This document shows, piece after piece, positions 53,612 through 61,714 of a stretch of 64,000 nucleotides of DNA. This DNA comes from Thermatribacter sp048814795 (GTDB taxonomy: Bacteria; Atribacterota; Atribacteria; Atribacterales; Thermatribacteraceae), in the NCBI GenBank assembly GCA_048814795.1, contig CP184673.1:930001-994000 (forward strand), read 5' to 3'. Within the stretch, counting starts at the first letter, position 1. Each line of letters begins with the position of its first letter. The translations under genes were made by a program, and so were the position numbers. The notes under the pieces were generated by a model, which searched no databases, had not been told where the DNA came from, and was given only the letters and a program-made list of their open reading frames with translations.

Positions 53612-53713
53612 TTAGGCCGGGGGAGCTCCATAATGCGGGGCTGAGAGGAGAGCGCAAGCTCTCGACCCTTAGAACCTGATCTGGTTAATGCCAGCGGAGG
53701 GAGTTGGCTGAAC
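53612..53713 (+). ncRNA. TPP riboswitch (THI element)
   Basis: The conserved core is complete: GGGGAGCTC at the 5' side, GCGGGGCTGAGAGG, a variable GAGCGCAAGCTC hairpin, then CCCTTAGAACCTGATCTGG and TTAATGCCAGCGGAGGGAG. It binds thiamin pyrophosphate. A strong terminator follows directly, so ligand binding probably ends transcription before the transporter genes thiW and cytX. Confidence 0.95.
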
Positions 53714-53721
53714 CAGGCTAA

Positions 53722-53757
53722 AAAGCCACCTGTCTTCCTGGCAGGTGGCTTTTTTTA
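53722..53757 (+). terminator. Riboswitch expression-platform terminator
   Basis: AAAGCCACCTG (53722-53732) pairs with CAGGTGGCTTT (53742-53752), followed by a T-run to 53756. It lies nine bases after the aptamer. A segment at the aptamer's 3' end (GAACCAGGC) could join an alternative antiterminator when thiamin pyrophosphate is absent. Confidence 0.9.
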
Positions 53758-53789
53758 TGAAATTTTTCCTGGAAGGGAGGTCGAATCAG

Positions 53790-54302
53790 ATGCGCTCCAC
53801 ACATCTGCGTCTGCTGGTTTATACCGGGTTGTTTGCAGGCTGTGCAGTTTTGGTATCCGGCATTCACTTCCCGGTTGGTCCCACCAAGGTCTTTCCCTTT
53901 CAACACACGATTAACGCGCTGGCGGGGATCATGCTGGGTCCCTGGTACGGGGCGCTGGCCGCTTTTCTTGCCGGGCTTATTCGTATCTCGATTGGCACGG
54001 GCACTATTTTTGCCCTACCAGGGGGTATTCCGGGGGCACTGGTGGTGGGCTTTCTGTACCGGGCTTTCAAAAGTGACTGGGTGGCTCTCACCGAACCCCT
54101 TGGTACTGGACCGATTGGAGCCACTCTGAGTGCCCTGGTGGTTGCTCCCCTGGTTGGCAAAACCGGGACCTGGTTGTTTTTTCAGACCGCTTTTCTGGCC
54201 AGCAGCATTCCGGGGAGCATCATCGGTCTGATACTTGTTAAGTCCTTGCGCAGGGTAGCAAACCTTGACCTGTGCTATGAGGGAGGCACCAAAAAATGCT
54301 AA
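53790..54302 (+). CDS. thiW: Thiamin-precursor ECF transporter S component ThiW
   Basis: Membrane substrate-binding (S) component of an energy-coupling-factor transporter, 170 residues and about five helices. The family signature is clear: PVGPTKVFPFQHTINALAGI, then MLGPWYGALAAFLAGLIRIS and GTGTIFALPGGIPGALVVGF. ThiW is thought to import the thiazole precursor of thiamin or a relative. GGGAGGT supports ATG 53790; an earlier in-frame ATG lies inside the terminator. It overlaps cytX by seven bases and is controlled by the TPP riboswitch. Confidence 0.9.
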   Translation: MRSTHLRLLVYTGLFAGCAVLVSGIHFPVGPTKVFPFQHTINALAGIMLGPWYGALAAFLAGLIRISIGTGTIFALPGGIPGALVVGFLYRAFKSDWVALTEPLGTGPIGATLSALVVAPLVGKTGTWLFFQTAFLASSIPGSIIGLILVKSLRRVANLDLCYEGGTKKC

Positions 54303-55543
54303 ACGGCATACAGCCTGTTCCCAAAGAGCAGCGCAACTTGCGGGGTATTGACTTTTTCTTGCTCTGGGCTGGAGCAGCGATTGCCATTTCTGAGGTATGG
54401 GCGGGTGGTATGCTGGTTCCCCTTGGTTTTTGGGCCGGGTTGTGGGCGGTTGTGCTGGGTCACATAATCGGCAACACACCACTTGCTCTGGGAGGAGTGC
54501 TGGGAAGCGACCTGGGTATTCCAGCCATGGTTTCGGTGCGCCTGGCTTTCGGAAGGTGGGGTTCTTATCTCGCCTCGCTTTTGAACATCATCCAGCTTCT
54601 GGGCTGGACAGCAGTGATGGTGATTATTTGTGCTCAGTCCTGTGAGGTTATAACCAGCGCACTTTTTGGTTACAGTAATTTGAAATTGTGGATGGTGATA
54701 GCTGGTCTGGGGAGTACCCTGTGGGCAATGGTGGGTAGTCGTTTCTGGCAGTGGATGCAGAGAATTGCAGTAGTGGCCCTGGGAGTGCTCTGTGTTTTTA
54801 TGACTTACAGTGTGTTTCGGGAAGTTTCCTGGAATACGCTTTTGAGCATGAAGGGGAGTGGTGAGCTTCCCTTTGGTGCCGGCTTGGACCTGGTAATTGC
54901 CATGCCCATTTCCTGGCTTCCACTGGTTGCGGATTATTCACGCTTTGCCAAGGACACCCGTTCCTCTTTCTGGGGTACCTGGTGGGGCTACTTCATAGTG
55001 AGTTCCTGGATGTACTTCCTGGGTCTTTCTTCTGCCCTGGTGACTGGCAAAAGCGATCCCATTCCGGCCATGCTGGCCTTAGGCTTTGGAACCATAGCTT
55101 TCTGCATCGTTCTTTTTTCTACTTTTACTACCACTTTCCTGGATATTTATTCAGCAGCGGTCTCCTTTTTGAACATCCGGCCCCGGGTAAAAGAGCGCCT
55201 GGCCACGCTGGTTTTTGGTGTTGCGGGGACTGTGCTGGCTCTCTTTTTCCCCATGGACAGATATGAAAGCTTTCTCTTTCTGATTGGTGCTGTTTTTGTG
55301 CCCCTTTTTGGAGTGGTTATATTTGATTATTTCCTCTATAGAAAGAGAAAAGTAGACGTTGCTGAGCTTTACGAAAAGTGTCCAATGCTGGTCTGGCAGG
55401 GAGTGGTTGCCTGGGCAGTGGGGCTTTTGCTTTACGAAGTGTTGCTTTATACACTTCCTGCTCTGGGAGCTTCGGTACCCAGCTTTCTGGTTGCTGGCGG
55501 TTTGTATCTTCTTTTGCGGAGGAATTTCTTTATTTCGAACTAA
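54296..55543 (+). CDS. cytX: Putative hydroxymethylpyrimidine transporter CytX
   Basis: NCS1-family permease of 415 residues with about twelve helices. GIDFFLLWAGAAIAISEVWA with GGMLVPLGFWAGLWAVVLGH, then SVRLAFGRWGSYLASLLNII, and PISWLPLVADYSRFAKDTRS in the middle match CytX, the pyrimidine-moiety transporter regulated by thiamin. Its ATG overlaps the thiW stop. Together the two salvage both halves of thiamin. Confidence 0.9.
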   Translation: MLNGIQPVPKEQRNLRGIDFFLLWAGAAIAISEVWAGGMLVPLGFWAGLWAVVLGHIIGNTPLALGGVLGSDLGIPAMVSVRLAFGRWGSYLASLLNIIQLLGWTAVMVIICAQSCEVITSALFGYSNLKLWMVIAGLGSTLWAMVGSRFWQWMQRIAVVALGVLCVFMTYSVFREVSWNTLLSMKGSGELPFGAGLDLVIAMPISWLPLVADYSRFAKDTRSSFWGTWWGYFIVSSWMYFLGLSSALVTGKSDPIPAMLALGFGTIAFCIVLFSTFTTTFLDIYSAAVSFLNIRPRVKERLATLVFGVAGTVLALFFPMDRYESFLFLIGAVFVPLFGVVIFDYFLYRKRKVDVAELYEKCPMLVWQGVVAWAVGLLLYEVLLYTLPALGASVPSFLVAGGLYLLLRRNFFISN

Positions 55544-56199
55544 ATCAGAGGAGCAAAGAGGAAACAAAAAGAACTGATAAAGGTGCTTGGGGATGGTAGT
55601 GTGACCGCTACGCCTTCCCCGGGTTAATCTCAGCACGAAATCACCCTTGATTTGAGGAAGCCCGGTGGTAAAGAGTCAAGAGGTGGTTGAAAAATTTTTT
55701 AAAATTTAATAGTTTTTAAGGGTTTTTTGGGACGAAAGGGTCATTCTCGATAGATTCGATTTACTCGTGACATGTTTTGCTTCTCGGGGTTTACGCTGTT
55801 CATTTGACCTGACGCTACACCGGTGGTTTCAGCGACTCCTACTTCTTTCGTTCTGCGTTCTCAATCTAGTGCAGTAGTTTTCCTCAGGGAGGCCGCGCGG
55901 CCAATCCGGGTGCCTTGGAGATGAAAAACGTAGTTAGCCTGGTGGTGCAAGAGCTCTTGATGTTGGACGAATACAACTCCCGTTCGAGGGACTGCTGCGG
56001 GACTACGATTTCAACAGGGCGACGATCCGGCAGTGCGTTACGTTCGTGAGGCGAAGAAGCACACCGGGGAACTCACAACCATCCTCATCAACGACACCAT
56101 GTATAGGTGCAGATCGTCTTCCCAATGGACGATCTGGGAGTCTGGAGATCGAACATCAGTTTCCAACGCACAATTACCCTCTGTACGACGGCCGGGTGC
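55544..56199 (+). other. Degenerate region after cytX
   Basis: No gene is supported. Between about 55730 and 56200 the base composition is GC-richer than in the DNA on its right, with short open stretches in several frames (MKNVVSLVVQELLMLDEYNS; RDYDFNRATIRQCVTFVR) that I do not recognise. Frames change repeatedly, so this appears to be decayed coding DNA. Confidence 0.35.
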
Positions 56200-56401
56200 T
56201 CTATTTTCTCCACGACCAATTCTTATTATTGTTGGTGAGAAAGCTCATTCCTGTTATATGAGTGAAGATGCTTACAAATTGCCAGAAGAACCCAAAGAGT
56301 AGATGATAATACCTAACGCAAATCATGTAGATTTATACGACAGAGTAGAAATAATTCCTTTTGACAAAATAGAACAGTTCTTCAGGGAGAATTTGAAGTG
56401 A
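56200..56401 (+). pseudogene. Alpha/beta hydrolase, C-terminal fragment with nonsense codon
   Basis: One frame reads PRPILIIVGEKAHSCYMSED, then a TAG at 56300-56302, then MIIPNANHVDLYDRVEIIPF to a TGA at 56399. This is the end of an alpha/beta hydrolase of the BAAT/YcjY type: the ILIIVGE strand carries the acidic-residue region and NANHVDLYD the catalytic histidine. TTG (Leu) would fit the family at the TAG. The nucleophile half is missing, so it is inactive. Confidence 0.6.
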
Positions 56402-56671
56402 TAAGTATGCCAACTGGGGGGACCGGTTCTCCAACCGAGTATACGATGAATTAATAAAGAGTGCGATAAAGGAGATCGGAAAGAGATTAGGATAATAGGA
56501 ATTTTGTCTTTTGTTGGAGCAGTAAAGAAGTTTGTCTGTTTGCAGATAGGGGTATTAAAGTAAGGAATGAAGTAGTAGGGCATTGAATAGGTTTCTTGAA
56601 GTGAAAAAAGAAATCTTTTCTTTTGATTTCACCAATGAGATCTAAGGGTGTGAGAGAAGGAATCTCTAAGG

Positions 56672-56750
56672 AGATATTTACCCCAACCCTTAACAGGTTG
56701 ATGTAAATATCTGCCTGTATCAACCTCTGCTTTGGCATTGCCAAAGCAGA
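56672..56750. repeat. Stem-loops at the 3' end of the pst-phoU operon
   Basis: Three inverted repeats are packed here: AGATATTTAC (56672-56681) with GTAAATATCT (56703-56712); AGGTTGAT with ATCAACCT around 56696-56726; and TCTGCTTTGGC (56726-56736) with GCCAAAGCAGA (56740-56750) around a 3-nt loop. They follow the phoU stop on the minus strand and likely form the transcript's 3' end, though no U-run follows the last stem in that direction. Confidence 0.5.
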
Positions 56751-56777
56751 AAAAGGAATTTTTTCTCACCCACCACC

Positions 56778-57434
56778 TTAACTTTTATCTTTGTGATGTT
56801 TTATAACTTTTCCTTCCACCATAAATATTACATCTTCACAGATATTTGTGGATAAATCAGCTATGCGTTCTAAGGAACGGGAGATTCTTATTAGATGGAT
56901 TGAGCGTTCAGTAGTGGAAGGATCAGAACTCATGTAAGTAATTAATTCTCTTAAAATTTGGTCTCTTAAATTGTCAACAACCGTGTCCTTCTCGCATACA
57001 GATTTTGCCAGGTTTGCATCTTTGTTTATAAAAGAATCTACTGCATTCTTCAACATATTTATAGATTCTTCTGCCATTCTGGGAATGTCAATTAAAGGTT
57101 TAACAAGAGGTCTTTCTATCAAAAACAAGGCACTTTCAGATATGTTGACTGCTAAATCGCCAATCCTTTCTAAATCGTTATTCATCTTTAAAATCATGAG
57201 AATGGTTCTTAAGTCCCCTGCTTCTGGCTGATATAAGGCGATTAAATTAGTACAAAACTCATCTATCTCTATTTCCAGTTCATTTATCTTAGGTTCATAT
57301 TCTTTAATCACCTTTTCTAAAGTTTCTTTGTTTTTTTCAATAAGTCCCTGGATTGACTTTTTAACCATATTTTCGGCTAAACTTGCTTCTTCGACTAATT
57401 TCTTCTTCAATTCATTCAATTTTTCATCTAACAT
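56778..57434 (-). CDS. phoU: Phosphate transport regulator PhoU
   Basis: All-helical protein of 218 residues with two three-helix PhoU repeats, each with an acidic metal-binding E/DxxxD-type motif (NDLERIGDLAVNISE; SRSLERIADLSTNICED). It links the Pst transporter with the PhoR kinase and dampens phosphate uptake. GGAGGAG precedes ATG 57434. It is the last gene of the pst operon, 13 bases behind pstB. Confidence 0.95.
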   Translation of the reverse strand: MLDEKLNELKKKLVEEASLAENMVKKSIQGLIEKNKETLEKVIKEYEPKINELEIEIDEFCTNLIALYQPEAGDLRTILMILKMNNDLERIGDLAVNISESALFLIERPLVKPLIDIPRMAEESINMLKNAVDSFINKDANLAKSVCEKDTVVDNLRDQILRELITYMSSDPSTTERSIHLIRISRSLERIADLSTNICEDVIFMVEGKVIKHHKDKS

Positions 57435-57447
57435 AAACTCCTCCTAT

Positions 57448-58206
57448 TTATCCAAATTTACCGGTTAAATACTCCTCAGTCCTTTTATCCTTAGGTGCTG
57501 TAAACATCTTGGGAGTTTTATCAAATTCAATTACCTTACCTAAATAAAGAAAAGCAGTATAATCTGAAACTCTTGCTGCCTGAGAACGGTTGTGGGTAAC
57601 CAGAATTACAGTGACTGTTTCTTTTAATTCCATTATTAATTTTTCTATCATTGACGTTGCTTTGGGATCTAAGCTTGAGGTTGGTTCATCTAAAAGAAGA
57701 ATTTCTGGGTTCATTGCTAAAGCCCTTGCAATACATAATCTCTGTTGTTGTCCTCCAGAAAGAAACACTCCTTTTTTATATAATACATCTTTTACTTCTT
57801 CCCAAAGATAAGCCTTTTTTAAAGTTTCCTCAACTATTCTGTCTTTTTCCTCTTTTTTCAATTTTATTCCGTTTAAGATATACCCCGCTATTACATTATC
57901 GTAAATACTCATCGTAGGAAAAGGGTTGGGTCTTTGAAAAACCATTCCAACCTTTCTTCTTACTGTTGCAGGATGAAGAGAAATAATACCTTCTCCACTA
58001 AGATAAATCTCTCCTTTTAAAACTGCACCTGGTGTTAGTTCATGCATTCTGTTTATACACCTTATCAGAGTAGATTTTCCACACCCTGAAGGTCCCATTA
58101 TAGCGGTAACCTTACCTCTTTCTATTTCTAAGTTAATATTTTTTAAAACCCAATTTTCTTTATATCCTGCACTTAAATTTTCTATTTTTAAAACTGTGTT
58201 TTCCAT
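57448..58206 (-). CDS. pstB: Phosphate ABC transporter ATPase PstB
   Basis: ATPase of 252 residues. Walker A GPSGCGKSTLIRCINRM, the ABC signature LSGGQQQRLCIARAL, Walker B EILLLDEPTSSLDP and the H-loop ILVTHN are all intact, with the PstB-typical MVFQRPNPFPTMSIYDNV. Its ATG overlaps the end of pstA by 19 bases. Confidence 0.97.
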   Translation of the reverse strand: MENTVLKIENLSAGYKENWVLKNINLEIERGKVTAIMGPSGCGKSTLIRCINRMHELTPGAVLKGEIYLSGEGIISLHPATVRRKVGMVFQRPNPFPTMSIYDNVIAGYILNGIKLKKEEKDRIVEETLKKAYLWEEVKDVLYKKGVFLSGGQQQRLCIARALAMNPEILLLDEPTSSLDPKATSMIEKLIMELKETVTVILVTHNRSQAARVSDYTAFLYLGKVIEFDKTPKMFTAPKDKRTEEYLTGKFG

Positions 58207-59027
58207 CTTTTTCCCTCTATAAATTTTATTATCAGGTTTAAAATAAAAACCATCGTAATTAAAACAAAAGAAGCTCCCCAGGCAATTCTATGCCAGTCCT
58301 CATAAGGGCTCATTGCATAATTGAAAATTAAAAGGGGAAGAGCATCAACGGGTTTTAGCGGGTTTATATTCAAAAATGGATTACCGAATGCAGTAAAAAG
58401 AAGAGGAGCGGTTTCTCCTGCTATTCGTGAAATTCCTAACACTATTCCCGATAGTACGCCACTCATTGCTGAAGGTAAAACTACTTTTAATATAGTTCTC
58501 GTATAATTTGTTCCTAAACTGAAAGCTGCTTCTTTTAAATAGAAAGGAACAAGCCTTAAAGTTTCCTCTGTATTCTTAATAACTACCGGCAGCATCATAA
58601 ATGCCAGAGCTACTCCACCTGAAAGCGCAGAAAAACCCCCCAGAGGTTTTACTACTAAAAGATAACCTATAATTCCTATAACAATCGAAGGGACTCCCTG
58701 CAGGACATTTACCAGAATTTTTAGAGCTTCTGTAAATCTATTCTCTACTTCTGCTAAAAATATTCCTACCACAATTCCCAAAGGAGAAGATATAAGGAAA
58801 GCTATGGTGATTAAAAGAAAAGTTCCTATAATTGAATTTAGAATTCCTCCTCCTTCCTCACCCGCGGGTTTAGGAAGATTTGTAAAAAACTCTAAATTTA
58901 TTACTGAAATCCCATTTTTTATAATAGTAAATAAAATAAAAAATAGAGGAAACAAAGTAGAAAGAGAGAAAAATACAACTAAAATTCTCAGTAACTTATC
59001 TTTAAAAATTCTTTTCTTTAAGCTCAT
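58188..59027 (-). CDS. pstA: Phosphate ABC transporter permease PstA
   Basis: Inner-membrane subunit of 279 residues with six helices. The EAA loop region (LKEAAFSLGTNYTRTILKVV) and FGNPFLNINP with YEDWHRIAWGASFVLI at the end are typical of PstA. It overlaps pstC by four bases (ATGA), so the two permeases are translated together. Confidence 0.95.
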   Translation of the reverse strand: MSLKKRIFKDKLLRILVVFFSLSTLFPLFFILFTIIKNGISVINLEFFTNLPKPAGEEGGGILNSIIGTFLLITIAFLISSPLGIVVGIFLAEVENRFTEALKILVNVLQGVPSIVIGIIGYLLVVKPLGGFSALSGGVALAFMMLPVVIKNTEETLRLVPFYLKEAAFSLGTNYTRTILKVVLPSAMSGVLSGIVLGISRIAGETAPLLFTAFGNPFLNINPLKPVDALPLLIFNYAMSPYEDWHRIAWGASFVLITMVFILNLIIKFIEGKRWKTQF

Positions 59028-59896
59028 TTCACCTCATACCTTTTTACAATAAAGTTTCCGATAAGATTAACTATCACACTTAGTACAAAAAGCCACAGGC
59101 CTATTTGTATAAGAGCACTAAGATGAATATCTTTTGTTGCCTCAGTAAATTCATTGGCTATAACAGAAGCCATAGTGTTTGCGGGGCTGAAAATGCTTTC
59201 GGGTATAAGATTTGAGTTGCCAATTACCATGGTAACCGCCATTGTCTCACCAAAAGCCCTCCCAAAACCTAAAAGTATTCCCGCAAATATCCCAGAGCGA
59301 CAATAAGGTAAAATTGTTTTTTTTATAACCTCCCAGGTAGTTGCTCCCAAAGAAAAACCGGCTTCAATCAAATCTTGAGGCACCATTTTTATTACTTCTT
59401 TAGAGATAGAGGAAATATAAGGAATTATCATGATTGCTAAAACCAAAGAAGCCGTCAAAATCCCTACCCCATAAGGGATAACTCCTAATTTTATTTCTAA
59501 TGCTCTGGTCAAGGGGACTAAGAAAAATAGTCCCCAGAATCCATAAATCACAGAAGGAATGCCGGCTAAAAGATCAGTAGTAGTGCTTAAAACTTTGTTT
59601 AGGAAACCCGATTTGTAATATACGCTTAGAAACAGGGCTAAAGAAAGTGAAAACGGCAGAGCAATAAAAAGAGAAATAAAAGAGGTAAGGATAGTCCCCA
59701 AGACGAAAGGTAAGAGACCAAATTTTTCATTCACAGGGTCCCAAACTTTACCTGTAATAAACTTGAATCCAAAAGTGTTGATAGAATATAGACTTTCTTT
59801 GAATAGAAAAATAAGCATTAGAAGCAAAAGTAAGAAAAACGAGATTCCCCCAAACCAAAGTATTGCCTTAAAAATTTTATCCTGCCTCATCTCCAT
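59024..59896 (-). CDS. pstC: Phosphate ABC transporter permease PstC
   Basis: Partner permease, 290 residues, six helices. WDPVNEKFGLLPFVLGTILT, the EAA region LIEAGFSLGATTWEVIKKTI and GFGRAFGETMAVTMVIGNSN are diagnostic. AAAGGAAACC precedes ATG 59896. Confidence 0.95.
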   Translation of the reverse strand: MEMRQDKIFKAILWFGGISFFLLLLLMLIFLFKESLYSINTFGFKFITGKVWDPVNEKFGLLPFVLGTILTSFISLFIALPFSLSLALFLSVYYKSGFLNKVLSTTTDLLAGIPSVIYGFWGLFFLVPLTRALEIKLGVIPYGVGILTASLVLAIMIIPYISSISKEVIKMVPQDLIEAGFSLGATTWEVIKKTILPYCRSGIFAGILLGFGRAFGETMAVTMVIGNSNLIPESIFSPANTMASVIANEFTEATKDIHLSALIQIGLWLFVLSVIVNLIGNFIVKRYEVK

Positions 59897-59951
59897 GTAG
59901 GTTTCCTTTCATCCTGGTTAAGAGGGGAGGGAAAACCTCCCCTCTTGGGAT

Positions 59952-60992
59952 TCATTTCAATAAAGGTTTCCCTTCATAAGTAATAGACTCAATTATCTTT
60001 TCGGCTTTTCTTGTTGCTTCTTGAGACAGAGGTGCATAATGGAGTTCCTCAGTGTACTTTTGTCCCTCATGAATCATCCACCATAAAAGCTTTACTAAAG
60101 CCTGGGCTTTCTCTTCTGTTAGTCCTCCTTTTTTTAAGTCTTTGTAAACCAATATCCAGGTAAATCCTGAGATGGGGTAACCAAATTCTGCGGATGTATC
60201 CGTTAAAGAGACTCTCATATCATCGGGTAATTTGGTATCGGCGGCTAAACTTACGGATTTAATGCTCGGGTCAATGAAGTTTCCGGCCTTATTTCGTACC
60301 TCAGCATAGGGCATTTTATTGCTTAAAGCATAGATTAATTCTACATATCCAATAGCACCCGGCAGTTGCTTTACAAGGCCTGCTACACCTGGATTTCCCT
60401 TTGCCCCTAAACCAGAAGGCCAGTTTAAGGATTTTCCTCTTCCTACTAGATTCTTCCACTCTTCGCTAACTTTACACAGGTAATCAGAAAATATAAAAGT
60501 AGTACCACTTCCATCCGAACGATGGACAACTACGATCGTTAAATCTGGAAGATTTACTTCTGGATTTAGTTCCTTTATTTTAGGGTCATTCCAGTTAGTT
60601 ATCTTCCCTAAAAAAATATCAGCAATTATTTCGCCAGTTAGTCTTAATTTTGGATTTCCAGGCAGATTATAGGCTATAACCACTGCTCCTGCTGTTATTG
60701 GAATATGTAAAATTGGAGAAGAAAACTCTTTAAGACCTTCGTCATCTACATAGGCATCTGATGCCCCAAAATCTACGGTTTTTGCTATGAGTTGTCTTAT
60801 TCCCCCTCCAGAACCAATTGCCTGATAATTAATCTTCACGCCTGTCTTTTTGTAGTATTCAGAAAACATCTTAGAATAAAGAGGATAGGGAAAAGTCGCC
60901 CCTGCTCCAGTTAGTTCTACTGCCAAAGCTTGAACTGAGAAAACACTCAGTAGAATTCCCATTAATATTGCTGAAAAGATCAGTTTTTTCAC
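59952..60992 (-). CDS. pstS: Phosphate-binding protein PstS
   Basis: Extracytoplasmic phosphate receptor of 346 residues. The signal peptide is LIFSAILMGILLSVFSVQAL; the phosphate site residues lie in LTGAGATFPYPLYSKM, IGSGGGIRQLI, FGASDAYVDD and HRSDGSGTTFIFSDYL. GTG 60992 is preceded by AAAGGGAGG. It is the first gene of the operon, behind a Pho-box-like array some 213 bases upstream. Confidence 0.95.
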   Translation of the reverse strand: MKKLIFSAILMGILLSVFSVQALAVELTGAGATFPYPLYSKMFSEYYKKTGVKINYQAIGSGGGIRQLIAKTVDFGASDAYVDDEGLKEFSSPILHIPITAGAVVIAYNLPGNPKLRLTGEIIADIFLGKITNWNDPKIKELNPEVNLPDLTIVVVHRSDGSGTTFIFSDYLCKVSEEWKNLVGRGKSLNWPSGLGAKGNPGVAGLVKQLPGAIGYVELIYALSNKMPYAEVRNKAGNFIDPSIKSVSLAADTKLPDDMRVSLTDTSAEFGYPISGFTWILVYKDLKKGGLTEEKAQALVKLLWWMIHEGQKYTEELHYAPLSQEATRKAEKIIESITYEGKPLLK

Positions 60993-61053
60993 TGCTGAAC
61001 CTCCCTTTTTTAAAATTTGCAGACCAAATCCACCTGAAGTAAGTTTTCTGCTA

Positions 61054-61077
61054 CTAAAAACTCGGGATTTTTCTCAT
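61054..61077 (-). CDS. Seven-residue leader ORF before pstS
   Basis: AAAAAAGGAGG with ideal 8-nt spacing precedes ATG 61077, but the frame (MRKIPSF) ends after seven codons at TAG 61054. It lies 60 bases upstream of pstS in the predicted leader. It may be a regulatory leader peptide or the residue of a deleted gene start. Confidence 0.3.
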   Translation of the reverse strand: MRKIPSF

Positions 61078-61204
61078 TTCTTTCACCTCCTTTTTTAATT
61101 ATCCCTGTAACATAATTTCCACAATTTTTTTCTGAGTTGGTAAGACTCCTTTTCTACTTGCTGTTCTTTCCTTCTACGTGTTCTTCATTTTTGTATTCTT
61201 GGGC

Positions 61205-61243
61205 TATTAACTGCGTATAAATTCTCTGTTAATTTTTGGTTAA
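61205..61243 (-). promoter_or_regulatory. Pho-box-like array of four 11-bp repeats
   Basis: On the minus strand four hexamers, TTAACC, TTAACA, TTTATA and TTAATA, are separated by exactly 5 bp each, giving an 11-bp period, the arrangement of Gram-positive PhoP boxes (TT[ATC]ACA with about 5-bp spacers). They stand upstream of pstS and next to genes for a PhoR/PhoB system, so they are the probable binding site of that response regulator. Confidence 0.7.
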
Positions 61244-61419
61244 TTTTGTATTGCTTAAAATTGGTTGTTTGATCTGCCTTACCTTTCTCGGCGAATGCCT
61301 AATCCCCTGACTATTTGAGATAATCCTTCCTGAACCCTTATTTAACTCTACAGAATTCAGGGCTTGAATTTTTCTTTTCGAATAGCTTCTAAAATTTCTT
61401 CTTTATCCAGCAAAAAGCA

Positions 61420-61500
61420 TAAGTTGAAACTTTTACGAGAGGCTGCCGGGAGAGCCCACCCTTTCAAGGATGGGAGGAGGTTACTTTTTAGAGGAATCAA
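61420..61500 (+). mobile_element. Possible IS200/IS605-type right-end remnant
   Basis: AGAGCCCACCCTTTCAAGG continuing as ATGGGAGGAGGTTAC contains an imperfect hairpin (CCCACCCTT with AAGGATGGG) followed by GGAGG, like the right ends of IS605/TnpB elements. The frame ahead (RGCRESPPFQGWEEVTF) resembles a TnpB C-terminus. Only about 60-80 bases remain. The rest of 60993-61714 shows nothing else apart from the pst promoter area. Confidence 0.35.
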
Positions 61501-61714
61501 TTGGAGGGGTTAATTAAAGGGTCAAATCCTTTTTCTACCTCAATAAGCCCTAAAAACCCTCTTGACCAGATCTTAAAAAGAAATCCTGCCTTTGTATTTG
61601 GAAGCAATTGATTTAATTAAAGGTAAATAATTCTGATATAAATTTCCTTTCTCCATTTCACTTTATTTATACAAACTGGATGTTAAGAGTTGTAGGGGGA
61701 AAGTTAATTTTTGA

